Shown here piece by piece: positions 19,803 through 29,576 of a stretch of DNA of 64,000 bases; the first letter of the stretch is position 1; each line of letters opens with the position of its first letter. The DNA is from Pseudosporangium ferrugineum (GTDB lineage Bacteria > Actinomycetota > Actinomycetes > Mycobacteriales > Micromonosporaceae): assembly GCF_003002065.1 (NCBI RefSeq), contig NZ_PVZG01000002.1:62001-126000 (forward strand), written 5' to 3'. Made by a program: the position numbers and the translations under genes. A model generated the notes under the pieces. It was not told the DNA's origin and made no database searches. It worked only from the letters and a program-made list of their open reading frames with translations.

Positions 19803-22526
19803 TCAGTACCGCACGGTGATCACCACGCGGCGGTTCAGGCGCTGGTTGGCGGTGCTGATGGGCTTCACCCCGCCCGCGCCGACGGTCCGGATCGCCACCC
19901 GTACGCCGAGGGCCCGCAGGTATTTGCGGACGGCGACGGCCCGGCGCGCGGCGAGGAGCTTGTTCGCCTTGCGGGCCGCCTTCGACTGCCGGCCGGTCTG
20001 CGTGTAGCCGGTGATCGTGACGGCCTTGGCGCCCCGCATCGCGCTGACCTGGGTGCGGATGGCCCGCTTCGCGGTCACCGTGAGCCGGGCCGACTGGTAC
20101 GGGAAGATGAACGACCGCAGCTGCACGGTGTTGACCTTCGGTTTGGCACCCGAGCCGGTCTTCGCGGAGCACGAGTCGTTCAGCACGACCCAGTTCGAGT
20201 CGCGCACCGTGGAGCCGTCCGGCGCGGTACCGGTCAGCACCAGCTGGTGCAGGCCGCCCAGCACGCACGCCTTCTTGGGGATCTTCACCGCGGCGCGGAA
20301 GCCGCCCAGCGAATTCGTCACGCCCGACGCGATGACCACCGGCTCCGAGAACATCCGCAGGATGTAGCGGGACGAGGGCGCCAGCCCGCCGCCGGTCATC
20401 GTGGCGTTCGCGCCGACCAGGCTCTGGTTGGGCGGCAGGGTCAGATTCAGATTGATCTGTACGGGCTTGGTCGGCGGCGGGGGAGTCGTCGGTTCCGGCT
20501 CCGGTGTCGGCGTGGGAGTGGGAGTCGGCTCGGGCGTCGGTTCGGGCGTCGGCACGACCGGCGGCGGGCTGACCGTTACCGAGGCCGTGTTCGTGGAGGT
20601 CTCGTAGGTCGTGCTGCCCTGGTAGGTGGCGGTGATGGTGCCGGTCGACAGGGTCGTCGAGGTGAAGCACGCCTGGCCGCCGCTCAGGGTCACCGTCCGG
20701 TTCAGGTTGCCCGGCCCGGTGAAGACGACGGTGCCCGTCGGGGTCGGGATGTTCTGCTGGGTGAGCTGCGGCAGCGAACCGGTCACCGTGGCGCAGACCG
20801 CGACGGCCGTGCCCCGTACGGAGGTGGCCGGCGTGGCCGTCACCGCCGTCGTGCTGCCCAGCGGGTTGACCGTGACCGGGGTCGTGTCCGTCGAGGTGAG
20901 GTAGCCGGTGGTGCCGTCGTACGTGGCGGTGATCGTCCCGGTCTCCAGCGTCGTGGAGTAGAAGCACGCCTCGCCGCCCATGAGGGTCTCGGTGCGGTTC
21001 AGGCTCCCCGGGCCGGTGAACGTGACGGTGCCCGTGGGAGTTCCGGAGCTCGGCAGGGTGTCCAGCGCGGGGCCGCCCGTCACGACGGCGCAGACCTCGA
21101 CGGCCTGGCCGCGTACGGACACGCTCGGCGTCGCCGACACCGAGGTCTCCGTCTCGGCGGGGTTGACGGTGACCTCGGCCGTGTCGGTGGAGGTCTTGAA
21201 GTCGTCGTCGCCGCTGTAGGTGGCGGTGATGGTGCCGGTCTCCAGCGTGGTGGAGATGAAGCACGCCTGGCCGTTGCTGAGGGCGACCGTCCGATTGAGG
21301 TCACCGGGGCCGGTGAAGGTGACCGTGCCGGTGGGCGACGGGCCGTTGCCGTTGGCGGTGCCGGTGCCGCCCGCGCGGGAGAAGGTGACGAGGCCCGTCG
21401 TGCTGCCCGCCGAGGAGAACGACTCGGACACCGAGGCGCAGACGTCCACCCCCTGGCCGGTCACCGTCGTGGCCGGCGACGCGGACGCCGACGTGACCGT
21501 CTCCGCCTTGTCGACGGTGACCGGCGTGGTGTCCGTCGAGGTGTTGTACTTGGTGTCACCGCCGTAGGTGGCGGTGACGGTGCCGGTCGTCAGGGAGGTC
21601 GACGAGGTGCACGCCTGGCCCCCGACGAGGACGGCGATGTCGTTCAGCCCGCCGGGCCCGGTGAAGGTGACCGTGCCCGTGGGTGCCGGCGTCAGGATGT
21701 CGGTGACCACGGGCGCGGCGGCGGTGACCGTGGCGCACAGCTGCACCAGGTGGTTCCGCACGGAGGGGTCGGGGGTCGCGGAGACCTCGGTCGTCGTGTC
21801 GGCCGGGTTGACCGTGGCCGTGGTCGTGCCCGACGAGCTGAGGTAGCCGATGCCACCGTCGTAGAAGGCGCTGATGACCCCGGTCATCAGCGTGCTCGAG
21901 TTGTAGCACGCCTGGCCCCCGGTGAGGCTGGCCATCCGCAGCCCCTCCGGGGTGAGGAACGTGACCGCGCCCGTGGGTGTCCCGGTCGCCGGCGCCAGCG
22001 CGGTCACCGTGGCGCACACCGTCACCTCGTCGCCGGTCACCGACGGGTTCGGCGTCGCCGAGACCACGGTCGTCGTCAAGGCCGGCAGGACCGTCACCGG
22101 CGTGGATCCGCTGCCGGGATCGATGTCCTGGTTGGCGTCCCCGGAGTAGAGAGCGGTGATGGTGCCGCTCGTCAGCGTGGACGACGTGGTGCAGGCCGTG
22201 CCCGTCTGGTCGAGCACGACGTTGGCGAGCAGCCCGGCGCCGCCGAAGTTGACGGACCCGGTGGGCGTGACGAGGTCGCTCGCGGTGACGTTGCTCGGCT
22301 GGGACAGGATGATCTGGGCGCACACCGTGACCGACTGCCCGGTCACCGAGGTCTGGGGCGTTGCGGTGACCTGGACGGTCGTGGTGGCCGCGTACGCCGG
22401 CGTTCCGGTGGCGAAGACGGCGGCGCTGCACAGCAGCGCCAGGAGCGCGCCGAGAACGATCGCCGGAGCGGGCTCGCCCGTGTCCCGCCTTATTGCGCTT
22501 CTCCGTAGGGCTGTCACACCTAGCAC
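19803..22526 (-). CDS. Secreted Ig-like repeat protein with OmpA-like C-terminus
   Basis: 907 aa. GTG start with GGGGGA upstream. A signal peptide (hydrophobic AIVLGALLALLCSAAVFA, cleavage near AYA-AT) is followed by six tandem Ig-like (Big_3-type) repeats, each opening with a TT.V.ATP motif and carrying a conserved cysteine pair (VCA...ACxxS), each probably a disulfide. Then come a Pro/Thr/Glu linker (PTPEPTPEPTPTP) and a C-terminal ~130-aa domain with OmpA-like features (TVQLRSFIFPYQSARLT, ARRAVAVRKYLRALGV, NRRVVITV). OmpA-like domains bind peptidoglycan, so the protein may anchor an Ig stalk to the wall. Repeat 4 carries an extra insertion. Confidence 0.85.
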   Translation of the reverse strand: MLGVTALRRSAIRRDTGEPAPAIVLGALLALLCSAAVFATGTPAYAATTTVQVTATPQTSVTGQSVTVCAQIILSQPSNVTASDLVTPTGSVNFGGAGLLANVVLDQTGTACTTSSTLTSGTITALYSGDANQDIDPGSGSTPVTVLPALTTTVVSATPNPSVTGDEVTVCATVTALAPATGTPTGAVTFLTPEGLRMASLTGGQACYNSSTLMTGVISAFYDGGIGYLSSSGTTTATVNPADTTTEVSATPDPSVRNHLVQLCATVTAAAPVVTDILTPAPTGTVTFTGPGGLNDIAVLVGGQACTSSTSLTTGTVTATYGGDTKYNTSTDTTPVTVDKAETVTSASASPATTVTGQGVDVCASVSESFSSAGSTTGLVTFSRAGGTGTANGNGPSPTGTVTFTGPGDLNRTVALSNGQACFISTTLETGTITATYSGDDDFKTSTDTAEVTVNPAETETSVSATPSVSVRGQAVEVCAVVTGGPALDTLPSSGTPTGTVTFTGPGSLNRTETLMGGEACFYSTTLETGTITATYDGTTGYLTSTDTTPVTVNPLGSTTAVTATPATSVRGTAVAVCATVTGSLPQLTQQNIPTPTGTVVFTGPGNLNRTVTLSGGQACFTSTTLSTGTITATYQGSTTYETSTNTASVTVSPPPVVPTPEPTPEPTPTPTPTPEPEPTTPPPPTKPVQINLNLTLPPNQSLVGANATMTGGGLAPSSRYILRMFSEPVVIASGVTNSLGGFRAAVKIPKKACVLGGLHQLVLTGTAPDGSTVRDSNWVVLNDSCSAKTGSGAKPKVNTVQLRSFIFPYQSARLTVTAKRAIRTQVSAMRGAKAVTITGYTQTGRQSKAARKANKLLAARRAVAVRKYLRALGVRVAIRTVGAGGVKPISTANQRLNRRVVITVRY
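20570..22420 (-). repeat. Six tandem Ig-like coding repeats
   Basis: Six in-frame repeats of roughly 280-360 bp within the secreted Ig-like protein. They share GTITATY, TPTGTVTFTGPG and VTVNP blocks. The repeats nearest the C-terminal linker are most alike, which suggests recent duplication. Confidence 0.75.
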
Positions 22527-22783
22527 TGTTTCCCCCGTTGATCCGACCGCGACTGCTCACTCTCTGTAGTGAGACCGTTACTGAATATAGTTCAGTTCTT
22601 TCGCTGTGCCCCGGCAATCCTCAACCCCGCCCTCCTGCGGCCGATTCAAGGGCACACCGAGGGGCCGGCCCCGGCGCAACCGGGCCGCACCCGATCGGGC
22701 ACCGGCGGCGCTCCGTACGCCCCGGAATCTCTTTCGTATGCCCGGCCGACGACGCGGCCGGACGAAACGGGGGAGATCAGATC
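22527..22783. promoter_or_regulatory. Divergent promoter region with two small inverted repeats
   Basis: 257-bp gap between the Ig-repeat gene (leftward) and the GH26-type gene (rightward). It holds CTCACT-N6-AGTGAG (22556-22573) and, 6 nt further, ACTGAA-TATAG-TTCAGT (22580-22596), in a locally AT-rich stretch. These are operator candidates for the leftward gene, 30-70 nt before its start. Confidence 0.35.
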
Positions 22784-23848
22784 TTGCGCAGCTCGACGAT
22801 TCGCCGGACCGTGCTTTCGCTGACCACCGTCCTGGCCGCCGCCCTCGGTGCGGTGACCGGGACCGCCGGAGCCCAGGCCGCCCCTTCCGGCGCGCCGGCC
22901 CCGTCCGGGTGTGTCACCGGCAAGCTGCTGGTGCCGTCGTGCGGCGTGCTGTGGGGTGCCGCGGCGGGTGGCTTCACGTCGGCTCCGCGCGACGGGGCGT
23001 TGAAGGATTGGGAGAAGCTCAGTGGTCGTACCGCGAGTATTTTCCACGCGTATCACAAGGGTGATGAGCCGTTCCCGACGAAGTCGGAGATGGCGATGGC
23101 GCGGGACGCGGCGAAGCCGCGGGTGTTGCTGTTGAACTGGAAGATCGCGTACGGGTCGACGTGGGCGAAGGTGGCCAAGGGTGAGCAGGACGCCCGGATC
23201 GACAGGTTCGCCGCGCGGATCCAGTCGACGTTCCCGGAGAAGTTCTTCCTGGTGTTGAACCACGAGCCGGAGAACGACGTGATCGCCAAGCCGGGTTCGG
23301 GCTGGGAGGCGAAGGACTTCGCCGCGATGTACCGCCACACCATCCTGCGGCTGCGGGCCAAGGGCGTCACCAACGCGATCAATGTGATGGCGTACATGGG
23401 TAACGAGAAGTGGATGGCCCAGTCGTGGTGGAAGGACCTGTACCCGGGTGACGACGTCGTCGACTGGATGGGTCTGGACTCGTACGTGAGTGCGGAGAAG
23501 GGTTACTACCACTACGGCACGTTCGCGGATCTGCTGGATCGTAAGGCCCCGAACGGTCCGACGTTCTACGACTGGGCGACCAGCAAGCACGCGGGTAAGC
23601 CGTTGATGATCGCTGAGTGGGGTGTGTACCACCGGGTCGGTAGGGCGACGGACAAGACGGCCGGGTTCAACAGTGTGTTGCCGGAGCTGCGTAAGCGTCC
23701 GAACATCAAGGCGATCGTGTATTTCGACACGAAGTCCGACGATGAGGGTGACCGCGACATCAGCATCGACAGCACGAAGGCCAACCTCGCCGCGTTCCGC
23801 ACCCTCGCCGCCGACAAGACCTTCGACGTCAAGCTCTCCATCGGGTAG
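22784..23848 (+). CDS. Secreted GH26-type glycoside hydrolase (beta-mannanase-like)
   Basis: 354 aa, beginning with TTG (site GGGGGAG 8 nt upstream) and a signal peptide (TVLSLTTVLAAALGAVTG, cleavage near AQA-AP). The catalytic domain fits clan GH-A/GH26: acid/base Glu in LVLNHEPEND and nucleophile Glu in LMIAEWGVYH, plus WMGLDSYV. Substrate is probably a beta-mannan-type polysaccharide outside the cell. From about 23000 to 23780 third codon positions are visibly less GC-rich (GGT, TTG, GTG, TAT) than at either end of the gene, unlike its neighbours. An upstream in-frame extension exists but lacks protein-like features. Confidence 0.8.
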   Translation: MRSSTIRRTVLSLTTVLAAALGAVTGTAGAQAAPSGAPAPSGCVTGKLLVPSCGVLWGAAAGGFTSAPRDGALKDWEKLSGRTASIFHAYHKGDEPFPTKSEMAMARDAAKPRVLLLNWKIAYGSTWAKVAKGEQDARIDRFAARIQSTFPEKFFLVLNHEPENDVIAKPGSGWEAKDFAAMYRHTILRLRAKGVTNAINVMAYMGNEKWMAQSWWKDLYPGDDVVDWMGLDSYVSAEKGYYHYGTFADLLDRKAPNGPTFYDWATSKHAGKPLMIAEWGVYHRVGRATDKTAGFNSVLPELRKRPNIKAIVYFDTKSDDEGDRDISIDSTKANLAAFRTLAADKTFDVKLSIG

Positions 23849-23863
23849 GACCGCCCCTCCCAC

Positions 23864-23926
23864 GATGAACGCTCCGCTCCCGGGTCCCACGATGCACGCG
23901 CATCCTGGGACCCGAACACGTTCATC
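23864..23926. terminator. Nested inverted repeat, probable terminator
   Basis: Inner stem CGGGTCCCA (23881-23889) / TGGGACCCG (23906-23914) continues inward as GATG/CATC. An outer pair GATGAACG (23864-23871) / CGTTCATC (23919-23926) surrounds it. It ends 21 nt before the aldo-keto reductase start and probably terminates the GH26 transcript, though it lies in the leader of the next gene. Confidence 0.5.
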
Positions 23927-23946
23927 AGTTGCCCGGGAGGCACGTC

Positions 23947-24981
23947 ATGCAGTACCGCACACTGGGGCGCACCGGCATCAAGGTCAGCCCGTACGCCCTC
24001 GGCGCCATGATGTTCGGCAAGGCCGCCGGGGTGGGAAACCCCGACCACGGCGAGTCGGTCCGCATCATCCACAAGGCACTCGACGCCGGCATCAACGTCA
24101 TCGACACCGCCGACGTGTACTCGTACGGCGAATCCGAGGAGATCGTCGGGGAGGCGCTCCGGGGGCGCCGGGACAGCGTCGTGCTCGCCACCAAGTGCGG
24201 CCGGCCGATGGGCGAGGATCCCAACCGCCAGGGCGCCTCCGGGCGCTGGATCCGGGCCGCGGTCGAGGACTCCCTGCGCCGCCTCCGCACCGACTACATC
24301 GACGTCTACCAGATCCACCGCCCCGACCCCGAGACCGACATCGAGGAGACGCTCTCCGCGCTCACCGGCCTGGTCCGCAGCGGCAAGGTCCGCGCGATCG
24401 GCTCGTCCACCATGCCGGCCTCGGACCTGGTCGAGGCGCAGTGGGTCGCCGAGCGGCGCGGGCTCGAGCGGTTCCGCACCGAGCAGCCGCCGTACTCGAT
24501 CCTCAACCGCACGATCGAGCGTGAGGTGCTCCCGGTCGCGCAGCGCTACGGGATGGGCACCCTCGTCTGGGGCCCGCTGGCGCAGGGCACGCTGACCGGG
24601 CGCATCCGCAGGGGCCGCGAGACCGACCTGCGCCGCGTGGGCCTGTTCAGCCACATCAGCGACGAACGCCGCCTCGACGCCGTGGAGCAGCTCGTGCCGC
24701 TCGCCGACAAGGCCGGCCTGCCGCTGACCCACCTCGCGATGGCCTTCGTGATCGCCCACCCCGGCGTGACCAGCGCCCTGCTCGGGGTCCGCACCATGGC
24801 GCAGCTCGACGACCTGCTCGCCGGGCTCGACGTCGCCCTCGACGACGAGATCCTGGACGCCATCGACCGGATCGTCCCGCCCGGCACCGAGGTCGGGGCG
24901 CTCGACCAGGCGTACGTGCCCCCGGCGCTGCGGTCCACGGGCCTGCGCCGCCGCCCGTTCGCCGCCCGTTCCGCCGCCTGA
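23947..24981 (+). CDS. Aldo-keto reductase
   Basis: 344-aa NADPH-dependent reductase of the AKR (YajO/general stress protein 69-like) group, with a (beta/alpha)8 barrel. Catalytic tetrad elements are visible: Asp in DTADVYSYGE with the Tyr after it, Lys in VLATKCG and His in YQIHRPD. The C-terminal cofactor motif is LLGVRTMAQLDD. Start ATG with GGGAGG upstream; an in-frame ATG at 23929 is too far from that site. It is likely monocistronic, as the next gene has its own -10 box. Confidence 0.9.
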   Translation: MQYRTLGRTGIKVSPYALGAMMFGKAAGVGNPDHGESVRIIHKALDAGINVIDTADVYSYGESEEIVGEALRGRRDSVVLATKCGRPMGEDPNRQGASGRWIRAAVEDSLRRLRTDYIDVYQIHRPDPETDIEETLSALTGLVRSGKVRAIGSSTMPASDLVEAQWVAERRGLERFRTEQPPYSILNRTIEREVLPVAQRYGMGTLVWGPLAQGTLTGRIRRGRETDLRRVGLFSHISDERRLDAVEQLVPLADKAGLPLTHLAMAFVIAHPGVTSALLGVRTMAQLDDLLAGLDVALDDEILDAIDRIVPPGTEVGALDQAYVPPALRSTGLRRRPFAARSAA

Positions 24982-25002
24982 GTTTCGCGATAGCGTCGGG
25001 GG

Positions 25003-25419
25003 ATGAGCAATCACACCGAGTTCATCACCCGGTACAGCCGCTTCATCGAGTCCACAATGCTCGACGAGGAGGCGTTCGTCGCGGGGCTGCCCGACTACAT
25101 CACCGACGAGTCGGTCCTCGTCGAACCGGAGAGCCTCTTCGGCCGGCTCGTCGGCTTCCAGGGGTGGAAGCAGTGGCGGCAGGCGGCGGCGGACATGGCG
25201 GTGCGCACCGGGGTCTCGTTCACGTCGAGCGGGTCCGAGTTCTTCGAGAACGGCGACACGGTGCTGCACACGTACGATGTCGAGTTCTCCGCCCGCGAGA
25301 ACTATCCGGACGGCTGGCGCACGTCGCTCGTCGAGCGCTACGACTTCGCCGACGGGAAGATCGCGCGGCTGACCGAGTACTACGCCGACACGGCCGCGTT
25401 CCTGGCCTTCCTCGCCTGA
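25003..25419 (+). CDS. NTF2/SnoaL-like small protein
   Basis: 138-aa single-domain protein. It has an N-terminal amphipathic helix followed by strands ending in ERYDFADGKIARLTEYYAD, the typical last strands of SnoaL-like polyketide cyclase/limonene-epoxide-hydrolase folds. Specific function is unknown. TAGCGT at 24991-24996 lies exactly 6 nt before the ATG, so the mRNA is probably leaderless. Confidence 0.8.
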   Translation: MSNHTEFITRYSRFIESTMLDEEAFVAGLPDYITDESVLVEPESLFGRLVGFQGWKQWRQAAADMAVRTGVSFTSSGSEFFENGDTVLHTYDVEFSARENYPDGWRTSLVERYDFADGKIARLTEYYADTAAFLAFLA

Positions 25420-25542
25420 CCCCGTACAACCTGGTGCAGTGACCGGCCGTCGGCCGGTATGCCGAAAGTCTGACCCGCTCCCGGCGAAGCTCCGTCGTTT
25501 CCCGGACGCGCGCCGGGGGCGGGCGGCGGCAGAATTCTCCGC

Positions 25543-25797
25543 ATGACATGGAAGATCGCACTGTTCATCGGCCTGATCGGCGTCCTCATGCTGATCCTCT
25601 CCACGGTTCTGGTCCGCCGGGGCCGGGCGGCTGCGGCGAGGCGCCCGATCAATCCGCAGGCGTTGCAGGCGGACGTCGAGGCGGCCCTGGACCGCGACGA
25701 CCTGGTCGGGGCCGTCAAGCGCTACCGGGAGCACACCGGCGCCGGGCTGGTCCAGGCGAAGGAGGCGGTCGACCGGATCGCCCGCGACCGCCGGTAG
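25543..25797 (+). CDS. Small membrane protein with L7/L12-like C-terminal segment
   Basis: 84 aa. One N-terminal transmembrane helix (IALFIGLIGVLMLILSTVLV) is followed by a basic stretch and a ~45-residue cytosolic helical segment (AGLVQAKEAVDRIA) resembling the C-terminal domain of ribosomal protein L7/L12. Short proteins of this type are common in actinobacteria and have no assigned role. The ATG has no clear ribosome site. Confidence 0.65.
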   Translation: MTWKIALFIGLIGVLMLILSTVLVRRGRAAAARRPINPQALQADVEAALDRDDLVGAVKRYREHTGAGLVQAKEAVDRIARDRR

Positions 25798-25808
25798 CTT
25801 CTCTGGTC

Positions 25809-26252
25809 ATGGATGAGAACAACGTGCGGTCCGTGGAGATCGAGCGCACCGGGGCCGGGGAGTACGTCGTCCGCAACGTCCGGGGCGGGGAGATCGCGCT
25901 GGGAGCCGGCGACGACGCCACCTTCACGCCGGTGGAGCTGCTGCTCGCGGCGATCGGCGGGTGCACCGGGATCGACGTCGACCTGGTCACCGGCCGGCGC
26001 GCCGAGCCGAGCCGGTTCGTGGTCCGGGTCAGCGGTGACAAGGTCCGCGACGAGGCGGGCGGCAACCGGATGCGGAACCTGCGGGTGGAGTTCGACGTGG
26101 CGTTCCCCGCGGACGAGGGCGGTGACCGGGCGCGGGAGATCCTGCCCCGGATCATGGCGCAGTCCCACGACCGGCTGTGCACCGTCTCGCGGACGGTCGA
26201 GCTCGGCACCGCGGTCACGGTCACGCGGGCCGGCGACTCCCACGCGGACTGA
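25809..26252 (+). CDS. OsmC/Ohr-family protein
   Basis: 147-aa OsmC-like thiol peroxidase fold. The two family cysteines are visible in GGCTGIDVDLV and HDRLCTVSRTVE, with FTPVELLLAAIGG before the first. Such proteins reduce organic hydroperoxides with small-thiol or lipoyl partners in the cytosol. ATG 25809 follows a possible -10 (TAGCTT, 25795-25800) that overlaps the stop codon of the previous gene, so a leaderless start is possible. Confidence 0.88.
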   Translation: MDENNVRSVEIERTGAGEYVVRNVRGGEIALGAGDDATFTPVELLLAAIGGCTGIDVDLVTGRRAEPSRFVVRVSGDKVRDEAGGNRMRNLRVEFDVAFPADEGGDRAREILPRIMAQSHDRLCTVSRTVELGTAVTVTRAGDSHAD

Positions 26253-26290
26253 AGTGATAGGTTGACCGCCGCCGTGCACCACTGCGAACC

Positions 26291-26389
26291 GAGGAGGTGA
26301 GTCCCATCAACGCTGTGACAGGTCGGGCCTCCCTCCCGCGCATGGCCTAGGGAGCGCCCGCGGAAGGCACTCGAAAGGCCTGATGCGCT
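26291..26389 (+). promoter_or_regulatory. Structured leader with mutually exclusive hairpins (attenuator candidate)
   Basis: A strong ribosome-site sequence GAGGAGG (26291-26297) is not followed by a normal start codon: GTG overlaps it, and an AUC sits 8 nt beyond it. An open frame of 17 codons (26297-26350) ends in TAG. CCTCCC at 26328-26333 can pair either with that GGAGG or, as GGGCCTCCCT (26325-26334), with AGGGAG-C-GCCC (26349-26359). Two exclusive pairings ahead of the hydrolase gene look like a translational or transcriptional attenuator. Confidence 0.4.
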
Positions 26390-27133
26390 ATGCGTTTCAC
26401 CTCCGACACGTCGTCGAACGGCGTTCGTGAACAACTCTTCGTCCTGGACGGGGCCTCCGGCGAGGTTCCCGGCGTGCTGTGGACGCCCGGCGACGCCGCC
26501 GGTCCGCGTCCCCTGATCCTCATGGGCCACGGCGGCGGCCAGCACAAGAAGGCACCCGGCGTCGCGGTCCGGGCGCACCGGTTCGTCACCGGGGGCGGGT
26601 TCGCGGTGGCGGCGGTCGACGTTCCCGGCCACGGCGACCGGCCCACGGACGAGGAACTGAACCGGCTCGCGACCGCGAACCAGGCGCGGGCGGACGCCGG
26701 GGAGGAACTGGCCCCGCTGATCGCCGGGTTCCAGGCGCTCGTGTCGCGCCGCACCGTGCCGGAGTGGCGGGCGGCCCTGGACGCCCTCCACGCCCTCGAC
26801 CACGTCGGCGCCGGACCGGTCGGCTACTGGGGCGTGTCGCTGGGCTGCGGCCTGGGCGTGCCCTTCGTCGCGGCGGAGCCCCGGGTCCGCGCGGCGGTGC
26901 TCGGGCTGGGCGGCGCGCCGGCCTCGGCGGACGTCGCCGCGCGGATCACGGCTCCGGTCCAGTTCCTGCTGCAATGGGACGACGAGCGGGTGCCGCGGGC
27001 GCAGGGGCTGGCCCTCTTCGACGCCTTCGCATCGGCGGAGAAGACCTTGCACGCCAACCCCGGCAAGCACGGCGAACTGCCCGCCTTCGAGCTGGACGGC
27101 AACCTCCGGTTCTTCGAGCGCCATCTCCGCTGA
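26390..27133 (+). CDS. Alpha/beta hydrolase
   Basis: 247-aa cytosolic hydrolase (dienelactone-hydrolase/acyl-esterase type). Oxyanion region LMGHGGGQHK, nucleophile Ser in YWGVSLGCG, Asp in LLQWDDERVP and His in NPGKHGELP make a complete triad. A purine-rich GAAAGG lies 11 nt before the ATG. It is preceded by an unusual structured leader and followed by a strong hairpin terminator, so it is a single-gene unit. Substrate is not evident. Confidence 0.85.
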   Translation: MRFTSDTSSNGVREQLFVLDGASGEVPGVLWTPGDAAGPRPLILMGHGGGQHKKAPGVAVRAHRFVTGGGFAVAAVDVPGHGDRPTDEELNRLATANQARADAGEELAPLIAGFQALVSRRTVPEWRAALDALHALDHVGAGPVGYWGVSLGCGLGVPFVAAEPRVRAAVLGLGGAPASADVAARITAPVQFLLQWDDERVPRAQGLALFDAFASAEKTLHANPGKHGELPAFELDGNLRFFERHLR

Positions 27134-27134
27134 C

Positions 27135-27178
27135 CCCGTGGTGCCCGCCGGGACGGTGGTCCCGGCGGGCACCACGGG
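27135..27178 (+). terminator. Strong hairpin terminator
   Basis: A perfect 20-bp stem (27135-27154 with 27159-27178; CCCGTGGTGCCCGCC outer arm) with the 4-nt loop GGTG, starting one base after the hydrolase stop codon. There is no U-tract, as usual in actinobacteria. Confidence 0.8.
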
Positions 27179-28390
<1,212 letters not shown>

Positions 28391-28391
28391 C

Positions 28392-29576
28392 TCAGCGGCG
28401 TGCGCCGCCGCGCGCGAACGGGCCGTCGCCGGTGAAGACCAGCTTGGCGAAGCGGTCGGCGATCAGCCGGTGGGTCGCCGCGTCCGGGTGCAGCCGGTCC
28501 GGGAGGGGCAGGTCGGTGGAGTCCTGCTCGCCGTACAGGTCGAGGCCGTTCAGGTAGTGGAGGTGGGGGTCGCTCGCGGCGCGTTGCGTCACGATGCCGG
28601 CCAGCTCCTCACGGATGACCCGCAGTGTGAGCTTGCCGGCGGCGCGTTCGGCGGGGTCGCCGGTGGTGACGAACTTGACCTGGCCGCCGTCGCGGAGGGC
28701 CGCCAGGTCGAACGTGAGCGGGCCCGGGGTGTCCTCGTGGATCGGGCAGTGGATGGCCGAGACGACCAGCAGGGGAGTGGTGGGATGCCCCTCGCGGACG
28801 GTGTCGAGGAAGCCGTGCACGGCCGGGACGAACGCCCGCAGGCGCATGACGTCGGCGTTCACCAGGTTGATGCCGAGCTTGACACTGATCAGGTCGGCCG
28901 GGGTCTCCCGCAGGACGCGCGCGGTGAACGGGTCGAGCAGCGCGCTGCCGCCCAGCCCCAGGTTGATCAGTTCGACGCCGCCGCGCGCGGCCGCGAGGGC
29001 CGGCCAGGTGGTGGACGGGCTCGCCGCGTCGGAGCCGTGGCTGATCGAGCTGCCGTGGTGCAGCCACACCGGCCGGTCGCCGCCGGTGACGGGCGAGACC
29101 GGGGCATCCGTACGCAGCGCGACGAGCTCCACCCCCTCGTTGTGCGGCAGCCAGATCTCGACGTCCTTGGGCGTGCCCGGGAGGCCGGTGAACGACACGG
29201 TGCCCGCGGGGCCGGCGTCGAGGCTGGTGCTGCCGGCGGCCAGGTCGATCGTCAGCGTGTTGCCGCCGGGCACCGTGGCCTGCCCGGCCAGGCGGCCGTC
29301 GACGAGCAGGTCGTACACGCCCGGCGGGCGGGCCGGGATGCCGGCGTAGACCCGGCGGGTGGCCACGGCGTCCAGCTCGACGGCCGTGGCGCTGGTGCGG
29401 AAGCTGACCCGTACGCCGGAGGGCTGCGCCTCGACCATCGCCAGCTGCGGATCCGGGGTCTGCGCCCGCGCCCGGGCCGGCAGCCGGTGCGGCCGCAGGC
29501 CGTGCTCCGTACGCTCCAGCTCGGCCGCGCCGCGCACCAGGCCGGCGGTGATCGGGGTGGTGATCCAGGGATTCAT
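28392..29576 (-). CDS. Cytosolic SGNH/GDSL hydrolase
   Basis: 394 aa, no signal peptide. An N-terminal ~150-residue beta-rich domain precedes the SGNH domain: block I HHGSSISHG, block II GLGGSALLD, the ISVKLGINLVN segment in place of the GxND block, and LHPDAATHRL with the catalytic His. Similar two-domain proteins are annotated as carbohydrate-acting GDSL esterases. It overlaps the upstream TetR gene by 4 nt, so the regulator probably controls it. It converges on the secreted SGNH-lectin gene with only one base between them. Confidence 0.85.
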   Translation of the reverse strand: MNPWITTPITAGLVRGAAELERTEHGLRPHRLPARARAQTPDPQLAMVEAQPSGVRVSFRTSATAVELDAVATRRVYAGIPARPPGVYDLLVDGRLAGQATVPGGNTLTIDLAAGSTSLDAGPAGTVSFTGLPGTPKDVEIWLPHNEGVELVALRTDAPVSPVTGGDRPVWLHHGSSISHGSDAASPSTTWPALAAARGGVELINLGLGGSALLDPFTARVLRETPADLISVKLGINLVNADVMRLRAFVPAVHGFLDTVREGHPTTPLLVVSAIHCPIHEDTPGPLTFDLAALRDGGQVKFVTTGDPAERAAGKLTLRVIREELAGIVTQRAASDPHLHYLNGLDLYGEQDSTDLPLPDRLHPDAATHRLIADRFAKLVFTGDGPFARGGARR

